DNA of 64,000 nucleotides from Nymphaea colorata (lineage: Eukaryota; Streptophyta; Magnoliopsida; Nymphaeales; Nymphaeaceae): NCBI RefSeq assembly GCF_008831285.2, contig NC_045144.1:12947858-13011857 (forward strand), in the 5' to 3' direction. This document shows, in pieces, positions 25,601 through 37,600 of the stretch. The translations under genes were made by a program, and so were the position numbers. The notes beneath the pieces are model-generated. The model saw only the letters and a list, made by a program, of their open reading frames with translations. It had not been told where the DNA came from and ran no database searches. The number at the start of each line of letters is the position of its first letter. The stretch's first letter is position 1.

Positions 25601-28600
25601 ACGGTTGCGGTGGTCCAGTTTGCCTACCCTCTGCGCCGCCGCTTGCCACTGATACTCACCCAACGTTAGGCAGATTTCTCCTAGAACAGACGTTGAGGTT
25701 GCAGTCGGTGCTCTGTCTGCAACTATTGCTCGAGTGGTTGCCCAACTCAAGGTGGTTGCTGTCGTCAAGTCGCTCGAGCTTTGCCGTCACCTGTCTCAGC
25801 CGTGAGGTTTAGGTACGTTGTTCGTGGAGCCCTGTCGTGCGTCGTCTATTGTTTCTGCATTTCTGCCGACGCCACGTTCGTCGTCTGCCACTGCTTCCCG
25901 CTGTTGCTACTCCCTGCCGCCACCACTTCCTGTTGTTGTTGTTCTTTGTTGTGCCGCAGGGTCTTCTGTCGCTTGATCTGTAATGCTCGTTTTATTGCAG
26001 GTCGGGTTGGAGCGGGTCCAGACCCGGACCCGAACCCTTTGGCGTGAAGGAACCCGACGCGAGGGCCTTTCTCCTTCGTCTTCCTCTCAGTCCCCCTTTG
26101 TTGCCTTTCGTGCCAGCGCGAAGAAGAAGAAGAAGAAGAAGAAGATGGAGGCTGGTGCAGGGCGGCGACGAGAACGGCGGCAGCAGCAGCGCTCAGGTGA
26201 GGCTTCCGATTTCTCTCTACCTCTTCCTTCTTCTCCTTCTCCCTTCTCACGCACTCTCACCCTCACTGCCTGTCTTTCCCCTTTGACCGCTCCCTCTCCC
26301 TATCCGTGCGAGTCTCCCTCAACCGAACCCCTGCCTCTCTGCCGAGCCTCCCTTTTTGCCTTGCCAACTGCCTTCTTCTCATGGCAGACCTCTCTTTTCA
26401 TCTTCCTTTCGTTGATATTCATCGTACTTATTGCTGGATGTTTGGATTTCAGCTAGGGAAGTCTGTCTTCCCCTTTTTTTTCAGCGATTAGGCTGTGTGG
26501 TTAGTGAGGGCAGCAAGCAATCTTGGGCTTTGGCACTTGATCGAACGCTTGAGGTGGCTGCCAAGAACATTGCGACAGTTTGGACACTAAGATTGGGGAG
26601 AGAGAGACCTAATCGAGCTTGAATTGTTGAATATTTGTTGTTGGAGCATGTATATTTAATAATTGAGCATGCTAGTCTAAAGATTGGATGATTTAAAATG
26701 CATTCTAGAGATGTTGCTATTTTGGGGAAAGTTTATGCCCATTTTGAGAAGGACGAGTGTCTACGTGTATAATGGTTCCTCTAACATGTTACGTTAATTT
26801 TCGAAGCAATAGGGAAGCATAGTAGAGATTGTGATGTTGTGGTGAAGGTTTAGAACTGTTTTAACGAGCTTGGGAAATAGGCTTCTATACATGTACATAT
26901 GTGTTGTATGTTAAGAATCTTAATTGCGGGGAAGACGCCTCAACTAAAGAAAGTTAATGAGAAATGTGTTAGTGATGGATTGATCGAAGCATTGAGTTTT
27001 GACGTTTGGTGGCAACGTCAAGAAGTTGGAAAGAGGCCTATTGGAGGGCTTGTAACTTGGCACCCTCTTGAGGCAATGGCATGCCTCAATGATTTTGTTT
27101 TTATTTGTTTTGATTGTGGAGCGAAACCAGTAGAGAATTAGTTATTTACCACTTGTGTATGTTTGTAGGTACACTGGGTACGTCCAGTAAACCTTGAGCA
27201 ACAAGATGAGAAGCATGAGGCATTTTGAAGTGTTTTGTGGATACGCGACAGCTATGGCGGTATTCCAGGAAAATCCCTACCTGAGGGCCAACGTGTGAAT
27301 GTGTGTTCCTAAGATTCGTGGGATCTTAAGATTGTGATGTGATTGAATGATTATTTTGTGAGTGAATGTATGTATGCATGCAAATGATTTGATATATGAT
27401 AAGATTTGTTTTGAAAAGCTATTAGAAGCTTATTTTGAAAATATTACGCATTGCATGTGCATGCTAGAATTGATAACTGCTTAGGACAAATGAGGTGGAG
27501 TATCGAGTCGAGTGTCTTCTCGACCCCAATTGTGCATTAAAAAGCATCCTAAAATGATAATTGCCTAGGACAGCTACGAGCCAATCACGAATCGAGACTA
27601 CTCTCCGGGATTTGGCTATGTTTTTAAAGATGTGAATGATGTGTTTGATAAGATGTGAGTTTTTATGAATGTGAATGTTGTGATTCGTTGCATATGCATT
27701 GCCGCGTGCAATGATGCAAATGAATGAATTGGAGGACAGTTGTACCCGTACTGTATGACGGCTAGCTAAGAATGTAATGATTTGTGTGGCCCTCGTGTGG
27801 AGGCAATTGAAGGTGTGGGTGCACTCGTGAAGTGTACCAACCTCATGAGCTAGCCAGACATTTTGTGAATGTGCAATTATAATGATAATAATGAAAAAAT
27901 AAGAGATGAGAGGCCAGTGGGATGTGGCTATGTGTTTGGGAGTTGTCCCGCCTTCGCCGCTGGTCTCGCCTGTTCGGAGCGCAGACGGTGCAAGGCCCCA
28001 GGGTACTGTTGTGTGATGTGCTTGGAGCGTTGGGCTCCCGCCTTCCCAACCTGGGTGTCCTAGGGAAGGCTGAGTATCTCTCCTTGAAATTCACACACTC
28101 ATGGATGAGTGCTCTACCACTGCAGCAAGAATGGAGCCATACAGTTATGGGCCACCACGGGGGTTGTGCCTCGGCTGTAGGCCGCCCGCGGTGTGCATGT
28201 GCCTGTGTTTGCACACACAGGAACTGTCAATTCACTGAAGCTAATGAAAATAAAAGTATGTGAATGAAATGTATGTGAGTGATGTGCATGTGAATCGAAA
28301 TTGTGTTATCTTGGCCATTGAGTGGTCTTTACATGTCGTGGTCTATGTGATGGGCCTTTTAGGCAAATGATGTGACTATGCCCTGACACGACATGATGAT
28401 AATTTGTTTTTATGATTGTGATTATCTCATATTTGAGTCCTACCTAAGAGGGTTTGGGATTTTTCTGACTTGTTGTCATACTGCGAAGGCTAAGCCTTCA
28501 GTTGTTTCTTTTTCTCAGGTTTTGGCGGACCCAGGGCAGCAGGTTCATCAGATGGCTTCACTCACATCCTACTGGGAAGGTTTTGGGTCCCTTGTAGTGC

Positions 28601-31600
28601 CGCGCGTCTTATTTTGATTTTATTGATGTCTTGTTTTTGTTAGACATCAATTATGTGGTTTGGAGCATTTTGTCATACATAAATGTGATTTTGTATGAAC
28701 TGAAATTGTCATATAAATGAAAGTTGCCCCATTGTTTCGAATGACATAGCAACCTCTTTTTTTTTTGAACTGTTGTGTAGTCGCACCTCAATGCTTTATG
28801 TTTAGAAAAAAAAATTTGTTTGAGGGTCAAAAAGTTGGGGTATGACATGATCAGTGAGGTTCTTACTCTGGTCAACGAGAGTATCTTCCAAACCCCCGCC
28901 TTCTTCTCAGCTTCCGCCTGCTGCACGGTGTCTGGTTGTTGTCCACTGCCTGGGCTGCCAGCGCTTGCAAACACTGTCCGTCTAAGTTGCATCGCCCGAT
29001 CTCTCTCTGGTATTATTCTCTGTCACAGTTGTTGGTTGTCCGTTGCTAGGCTGCTGTGTGTCTCTGGCATATTCTCCTCGCTCATTGACTATTAAGTTAC
29101 TGCTTCGCGATGGCAGAATCAGCCTCTTCAACTGTTAATACTGACCGGGCAGAGGTTGGGGCCCCTAGAACTGAAAATATACCTGTTCACGTTACCACCA
29201 TTCGTCTCACTAGGAAAATTATCTTCAATGGTCTGTTGCTATCACTATGGGGATCGCTAGTCGGGGCCGAATTGCCTATGTCAATGGGAAGAATGGTGAA
29301 CCACCTGAGACTAGCCCGGCATGGGATACATGGTTTCTTGAAGACAATCAAGTAAAGACTTGGATTGTTAACTTTGTTTCTTCTGATATTCAACCTCTTA
29401 TTCTTCGCAAGAGGACTACAAGAGACATGTGGTACATCTTAGAACAAATGTATGGCCAAAAGAAGAAGGTTGTTTGTGTGTATCAGTTAATGAAGGATGT
29501 CTATGCCCTACGACAAGGGGAACTTTCCGTGGCTGATTTTTATGCGATGTTGAAATCAAAGTGGGAGGAGCTCGACTACTACTCTGATGATGCTTGGAGT
29601 TGTCCACAGGACCAACTGCGTCATTGGACCAAAGAATGGGAGAACAGGGTGTTTGTATTCTTAGAAGGGCTCAACGATGATTTCAAAGGCATAAGGAATC
29701 ACATTCTTAATTCTGATGAACTGTGTAGTATTGAAGATGTCTACTCTCGTGTTGAAGCTAAAGAGCAAAGACGTCGTGTTTTTACAGGGATGAAAGAGGC
29801 CCATATCTCATACACTGAGAGGTTTGCCCTTGTTGGCCGAGCTCCTATGGGGGCTACCCGACCTCCTTGGAAATGCGCTCACTATAAGAAAACCGGCCAT
29901 ACCATGGAGTTTTGTTGGGATTTGCACCCTCAAAAGAAGAATAGTCGTGGGAGGACTCCTAGTGGAAAGAAGCCTATTTCTGATGTCACTAACCCTAATG
30001 AAGGAAAAACTCCTATCTCTGCTGAACATATTCGTGAGCTTCGTGCATTCCTAAGTCAGATTGAGACCAGTTAGACTGAGGCCTCTGATCATGTGAAAGT
30101 TAATCGCACCCTTGCTATGTCTGGAGAAAAAGGTATGGGAGAGTGGATTGTGGACAATTGTGGACTAATCAGGAATTGCCTACAAGGGCTATAATGCAGA
30201 AGATATGAAAATTACAAGGTCATATACCTGCATAACCATCTGTAGAAGATGCATGCATGTGATTGCACTTGAAAGCCAGCCACTGTTTGCACAAATGTCG
30301 ATCATAGCTTGGATAATCCGTATGCTTTGATCCAAAACTGATTTCATGTCTGTAACGTAGTCCGAGATTGGCAACTCTAACTGTGAAAAGTGAGACTGCA
30401 TACAAAAGAAGAACAGGAATGAAAAAATGAGACAATTGTACATCTTCTAAGTAAAACTTAAAAGATAAATAGGCAGTATCACATCAGTCATCATTCCACA
30501 AAACAACATCTTAACCTGGAAAAGCAGATTTGCTTTGACATGTGGATCATCAAGGCATTGCTCATCCACAAGATATCGAACTTTTTCTGTTAATGTTTTG
30601 TTAATATTCTCCTGGAAATAAACCATCACAAGTCAACAGAGAAAGTCGAATACCTACATAAACAAATCAAACAACATGTTCTATGTCTCACACATTTCAC
30701 ACAGATTCTGATTGTCTATAGTTAAAATCAGCACGTTCCATCTCTGACATATTTCAGACAGATTGTGATTGTCTGTAGTTAAAGTTTTACATTTTTCCCT
30801 TCCATTCAAGCACCTTCCATTTTAAAAATTTTAAACCAAAAAAAAAAAAAACATTTTGTTTTTTTTAGTTCTTCAAGATTCTGCTGACATCCAAGAAGCC
30901 TTCCCATAATAATTGCTAACAAAAACTTCTCGAAGCATAACAAAATAGCAATGACAATGAAAGCAGTAACAAATAAAACTGAAAGAGAACAACGTGGTGC
31001 AAATGAGCAGCAACTTTACAGTGACAAAAGCTACCTCATTGTGCCTCACTGGGAGCTCATCATATTCTGTTGCACCAGAAAGAATGTGCAAGAAAACCTA
31101 GAAAGTGACAATACAAATGGAAAGGTTCAACTTTCAAAATTCAAGTATGAATCTTGTAAATCTGATGATATGTTATAAAACACACTTCAAGAGAAGTATC
31201 TGGTCCAATGTTTGATCCAAACATCGACACTGTCATGTAACTAAGATAATATTGAGAAGCTACGGTTCCCAACATTAAAGGTTCAACATTGTTCTCATTA
31301 ATCTTTATGCATCCACTATCTTCCAAATCCTCCAATGTATTCTGCACCAACCTATACATCAAAGGAAAAAATTAAAATGAAAATGAAAAAAAGAAAAGAT
31401 AAATTTTTGAGACTACAGGATCATACCTTGATAAATAAGAATTCACAGTTCTGGTATCAGCGTCCTCCAATCCATAATAAGCAGGATTCACCACCTATAA
31501 GAGCAAAAAAAAAAAAAAAAAAAACCTTCTGAACCAGATTCTCTGCGATGAGATCTTCCTGAAGCATGTAACCTGACAGTTGAAATTAGATTATTGGCCT

Positions 31601-34600
31601 GCGTGGTGCTTTTGTACAGTGCACAGTAAAAAGACTTAATATGTTCCTGACAAGGTTGGTTGTGTTCTGCACAGCCTGTTGCCTTCTCAAACAATGTGCC
31701 ATTCTTGTTCAGGGAATGCACATATGTTTGTGAGATTCTCTAGAAGCTATCACTGCAGAAAACGAGAGCAGAGGAAGAGAACAGAGCTTAAAGAAAACTG
31801 CATGTCTCAGCAGCCCTAGACGTGGTTCATTCAATTAGTAAAAAGTGGGTTAATACCCTAAGACTAAGTTTTCACAAGAATACCCTTAAGTAAAACATTA
31901 TTACAGCATACAACATAACTTATTAGAACCAGATCTGTAAAGGATTCAGATCCAATAACCTACAAACCATCACGTCTTAACATTCCCCCTCAAGTTGTGC
32001 ACGGTCTTGAACCATGGACAAATTGCCTTTAAGAACCCAAAACCTGTCCTTTGTGAGACCTTTAGTAAGCAAATCAGCAATTTGATCATTTGAGTAGAAA
32101 AAACGAGGCTCAATTTCTTTATCTTCAATCTTTTGCCTAGTAAAATGTTGGTCAATCTCAATATGTTTGGTTTCGCTGTGTCGTGTAAGTGTTAAGACGT
32201 GTTTATATTCAGTTTTAGGTTTAAGAGGGTATTTTTGTAATAATATTTCCTTTAGATGGTTCTCTTGTATCTTCTCACTCTCCTCTAGTCTATATAAAGA
32301 GGAGTTAGGGCAGATTTCGATGTTAATCAAAATATAATCATTTCTAAACTTTATCATGGTATCAGAGCGCCAGCCGCCTCCTCCTCAGCGCGTCGTCGCT
32401 GATTGAGCGGCGCCACCCGCCGCCTGACCGGCACCGCTACCATCTCCGCCCGCCACTGCCATCTCCGCCTGCCGCTGCCATCTCCGCCCGTCGCTGCCAT
32501 TCCGCCCGTCGCTGCCATCTCGCCTGCCGCTGTCTGCACTTGTCTCCCGCCGCTGCTCCCGCAGCGTCGTCTGCGCTCGTCTCGCAGAGTCGCCCGCCGC
32601 TACCGTGTCCTTCTTTGTTTTTTCTCTTCACTGCTGCTCCACCGCTGCTCTGCACGCTGATCTTCTTCTCAGCGTCTTCGCTGTCGTCTCTGGTATCTCT
32701 CTCTTCGTTCTTCTTCGTCGGCGTGTGTCTGATCAGCGTTGTCAGCTCTGTTGTTGCCTCTTCCAGCCGATCAGACTTATGGATTACTTCGTGCGTTTGA
32801 CTGCATATTGCTTGATGATCAGCATGTTGTCTTTACATATGTGATTGTATTTTTTTTTGCCTGCACTTCCTATTCCGTGGCTCGGTTTCCTCCTTTGTGT
32901 TGAAAGATGTCTGAAATTAACAGTGGAGTTAATACCTCTTCCTTTGTATCGTCGGGAGAGATGAAGAGTTCCCCATTTTCCAGCATTATCACCAAAATGG
33001 ATGGGGGTAATTACGAGATGTGGGCCATGCAAGTAAAAAGAACCTTGATCGCTCATGAGAAGGAACATCTCATATTGGAGCCCGAGCCCGTACAGAAGGT
33101 AGGAAAATATACTACTTGGTTTAAAGATAATTCGTTGGTTATGGTATGGATTGTTGGTACTCTTTCTCAAGACATTGCAAATGAAGTCTTGCATAAGGAA
33201 AGTGCAAAGGATATGTGGGATTCCCTTGCAGCCACCTATTCACAAGCAAGGAATGAAACAAGAATTATGCAGCTTCATCATGATATTCATCAGATGCGAC
33301 AAGATGGTCGACCTCTTCATACTTATTATTCTAGTCTCAAGTCCATGTTTGAGAGACTAAATAGCTACTTCCCTGCATGTAAGTGTGAACAACAAAAGGC
33401 ATATAGAGATATGCTTATGGTAGGGGTATTTCTCTCTGGATTAGACTCTGTTTATGAATCAGCAAAGAATCAGATGCTTACTAGTCCCTCGATTCCCCCT
33501 ATTGATGAGGCTTATAGTAGGCTAAGCAGAATTCCAATCCCTGCATCGACTGTTCTTGATACCACTTCTGCTATGCTTGCTACTCGTGGCAGAGGTGGGT
33601 CCCTCTTTGCCAGAGGACGAGGATGCCGTGGTCGTGGCAATTCGACTTCGCGCCCAGTATGTCAGTTTTGTCATCGCATTGGTCACATTGTGGATAAGTG
33701 TTGGCAGAAACATGGTCGTCCAGCTGTTGCAAATCAGACTGTATTTACTGATTCTCCAGAGCCGCCTAAGACTCAGCATACTGTCTCTTCTAGTGAGTTA
33801 CGTGTAGATGATATTATCTCTGAGTTGAGAAACTTGATTGGAGATAGAACTCAACCAGCTCCTGATCCGACCACCTCTACTATCACTACTGCTGCCAGTG
33901 CGTCTTCATCTGGTATGTATTCTGACTATACTCCTGCTACTGACACTACAGATTGGCTCATTGATTCGGGTGCATCGACACATCTCTGTGGAGACAAGGC
34001 ACAGTTTACTTCTTATGTCCCTACTCCACCTGGTCGCTCGGTTATTCTAGCAGATGGAAAATATTCTCCAGTTGTTGGACGTGGAGAGGTCCAACTTACT
34101 TCATCATTGCCGTTGCAACATGTTCTTCATGCACCAGAATTCCCACATAGTCTACTGTCTATCAGTCAGATTACCAGAGATTTAAACTGTCGTGCGATAT
34201 TTGACTCCTCTTCTCTTGTGTTTCAGGATATACTGACGGGCAGGGTGATTGGCAGTGGCCGTGAACAGGGAGGTCTTTACAGGCTAGTGCATCCCTTTCC
34301 CTTTGCTGGGTCTACCTCCTCAGGGTCATCCTCATCCTCGGCTTATACTTGGCATTTACGTTTTGGACATCTACCGTTTCAGAAACTGCTGCATGTTCTT
34401 CCTCAGCTGTCTCCTAGGTCTTCTTTTCAATGTGAGTCTTGTCAGTTGGGCAAACACCATCGGTCATCCTTTCCTCCGCGGCCCAGTAGAAGTAGCCATT
34501 CTGTATTTGAGTTACTTCATTTTGATGTTTGGGGCCCGAGTCGTACACCTGATCTTCAAGGTCATCGGTATTATCTTGTTGCTGTCGATGACCACAGTCG

Positions 34601-37600
34601 TGTTAGTTGGGTTTTTCTTATGAAGAATAAATCTGAAGTGGGTCATGTAATAAAAAATTTTATCAATGAAATTCTGACTCAGTTTGATACTTGTGTCAAA
34701 ATTGTGCGCTCTGACAATGCTCTTGAGTTCTGTGCTTCCTCTTTAAAACAATTTTTCAGGGATAAGGGTATCATCCACCAAACTTCTTGTGCCTATACCT
34801 CCCAACAAAATGGGGTTGCTGAAAGGAAACACCGTCATATTCTTGATGTTGCCAGAACCATTATCATACATAGCCATGTTCCCCATTCTTACTAGGGAGA
34901 TGCTGTTCTCACAGCATGCTATCTTATTAATCGTATGCCGTCATCTGTGTTGGGAGACCTTATTCCTATCTCTGTCCTTTTTCCTGACAGAGACTTGTTT
35001 TCTGTTCCACCTCGTGTTTTTGGATGTGTTGCCTTTGTTCAGTTGCTTTGTCCTGGGCGAGATAAGTTGTCTCCTCGGGCCATCAAAACGATCTTTGTTG
35101 GTTATTCCCGCACTCAAAAGGGATATCGATGTTATGATCCTTCTACTCGTCGGTATTATGTGAGTGCTGATGTTACATTCTTTGAGTCAACCTCTTTCTT
35201 CTCCCCAAATGGAACTCAATTAAGGGCGCCTGAATTGAATGATGAAGTCCATCTTCCTCTACCTCTCATGAGTTGTCCAAAACCAGTTGATTCACGTTTT
35301 GGGGCTGTCTATCAACGTCGTACTAAACCTGTTGCGCCTGCTCACTGCGCACCTATGCCTTCACCCAGCACGCCCAAGGTAATTCCTGACACAAACCCTG
35401 CTGACAATTCTTTATGTAATGATGACATAGGAGAATATCACGAGCATGTTCATGCTCCTAATGAACTTGATATGCCCATTGCTCAAAGGAAAGGCAAACG
35501 CAGTTGCACTTTGCATCCTATCTCTGGTCATTTATCCATGGATAGACTCACTCCTATGTACCGACAGTTTGTCAAGGGGCTGTCGGCTATTGCTCTTCCA
35601 CAGACTCCCATGGATGCTCTCTCTGATCCAAAATGGGCCGCAGCTATGCAAGAAGAGATGGATGCTCTTCAGTCTAGAGGTACCTGGACACTTGTTACTC
35701 CTTCAGCTGATGCAGCCATTGTTGGTTGCAGATGGGTCTTTACTATCAAATACAGAGCGGATGGCAACATTGACAGATATAAGGCTCGTCTGGTTGCTAA
35801 AGGCTATACCCAAACTTATGGGGTTGATAATTATGATACCTTCTCTCCTGTGGCACGACATGCTTCTTTACGGATTCTCCTTGCTGTGGCTGTCAGCAAG
35901 AATTGGTCCCTATCACAGCTTGATGTCAAAAATGTCTTTCTCTATGGTGACTTACATGAAGAAGTGTATATGCAGCAACCACCAGGGTTTGTTGCTGAGG
36001 GGGAGTGTCAGAAAGTGTGCAGATTGCGAAAGGCGATTTATGGTCTGAAACAGAGTCCTCGAGCTTGGTTTCAGAAATTGTCAGAGAATATTGAGAATGA
36101 GGGCTTCAGACGTTCTTCGGCAGATCATTCCCTCTTTGTCAAGAAGACTTCTACAGGTACAGTGATAGTTCTTGTTTATGTTGATGATATCATTGTTACA
36201 GGGGATGATGATCAGGGGATTTCCAACATCAAGGATGTCCTTGGACAACACTTTGTCACCAAGGACCTTGGTGAACTACGTTATTTCCTCGGTATTGAGT
36301 TTGCCAGAAATCGAAAGGGCCTTATCATGTGCCAGAGGAAATACGTTACTGATGTTTTGCAAGAGACAGGGATGCTGGGGTGTCGACCTGCATCCACGCC
36401 TATGGATATCAATACCCGCTTGTATGATGATGATACTGAAGATGTTGATGCGAGACAGTATAGAGGGATTGTTGGCAAGCTCCTATACATCACTGTTACT
36501 CGACCTGACATTGCCTATGTTGTTAGCAGAGTAAGTCAATTTATGGATAAGCCCAGGAAAGTTCATTGGGATGCTGCTATGATGATTCTTAGGTATCTAA
36601 AGAATTCACCAGGAACGGGACTTCTTTCGGAATGGTACCTCACTCACCATATCTGTGTATGTTGATGCCGACTATGCGGGATGCCCCTCGGACAGAAAAT
36701 CCACCACTGGATTTTGTGTGTTTATTGGATCCAACTTGGTTACATGGAAGAGTAAGAAACAAACAGTGGTTGCCAGATCAAGTGCAGAATCTGAGTACAG
36801 AGCTATGGCTCAGGCTACTGCTGAAGTTATGTGGGTTAGATCCCTGATGTTGGATCTTACTGTCGAAGTGCCTCTTCCTATGCAATTGTTATGTGATAAC
36901 AAAGCTGCACTGTTTATTGCTAATAATCCGGCTTTTCATGAAAGAACCAAGCATGTTGAAGTAGATTGTCACTATACCAGAGACATGATTCAAAAGGGGT
37001 TTGTAAGTACCTCACACATTTCAACTACAGGGCAAACGGCTGATATCTTTACTAAGGCTCTTGCAAGGGGACCATTCCAAAGCTGCTGTTCCAAGTTGAG
37101 CCTATTTGACATATACGCTCCAACTTGAGGGGGAGTGTGAAGACGTGTTTATATTCAGTTTTAGGTTTAAGAGGGTACTTTTGTAATAATATTTCCTTTA
37201 GATGGTTCTCTTGTATCTTCTCACTCTCCTCTAGTCTATATAAAGAGGAGTTAGGGAAGATTTCGATGTTAATCAAAATATAATCATTTCTAAACTTTAT
37301 CAGTAAGATTAAGAGAAATTTGAATAGCACTTTCATTATCACACAACAATGAACAACTTTCCACTAGTTCATGCAATTCTTACAATAAATGTCTAATCCA
37401 AGCCACTTCTGCAGTAGCAGCTGCCATGGCATGTACTTTGCCTCTGCACTTGATCTAGCAACTACCTTTTGTTTTCTACTATAAGAAACAAAATTAGGTC
37501 CAAGAAAGACACAATAACCTGATACTGATCTCTGATCATCTGGACCAACAGTCCAATCTGCATCAGTGTAAACTAATAAATCATGACAAGGGTGCACAGT

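Larger units (their letters stand above)
25152..30160 (+). mobile_element. C4: 3'-truncated copia retrotransposon, interrupted by X5
   Basis: The 5' LTR (25152-25391) is followed by a perfect primer site TGGTATCAGAGCC (25392-25404) and a long leader. X5 splits the leader, and a Gag frame follows. Homology stops inside the protease start (GEWIVDNCG) near 30160; the rest of pol and the 3' LTR are missing. Gag is related to that of C2 (shared [10 protein letters not shown]), but the LTRs differ. Confidence 0.88.
20646..30227 (-). other. Giant intron between exons 10 and 11 (9,582 bp)
   Basis: It contains X4 (21120-24135) and C4 with X5 (25152-30160). The stretches 20646-21114 and 24141-25151 hold nothing I recognise. 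A 115-codon minus-strand ORF at 24511-24858 matches no family I know and is probably chance. Only about 65 bp separate the truncated end of C4 from exon 10. Confidence 0.85.
32190..37302 (+). mobile_element. C6: copia retrotransposon, target duplication GTAAG
   Basis: 167-bp LTRs at 32190-32356 and 37136-37302 are flanked by GTAAG (32185-32189 and 37303-37307). The primer site TGGTATCAGAGC is at 32357-32368 and the purine tract at 37126-37135. The LTRs differ at three positions. It belongs to the same family as C9 (near-identical proteins, related LTRs) but is older. It was inserted into the RNase H region of C5, in the opposite direction. Confidence 0.95.
31729..37600 (-). mobile_element. 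C5: truncated copia element split by C6
   Basis: What remains is the 3' LTR (about 31729-31982), the purine tract (31983-31993) and RNase H coding sequence in two blocks, 31977-32189 and 37308-37600, with C6 between. The upstream part is lost where X6 begins at about 37601. RNase H resembles C3 ([21 protein letters not shown]). Confidence 0.82.
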
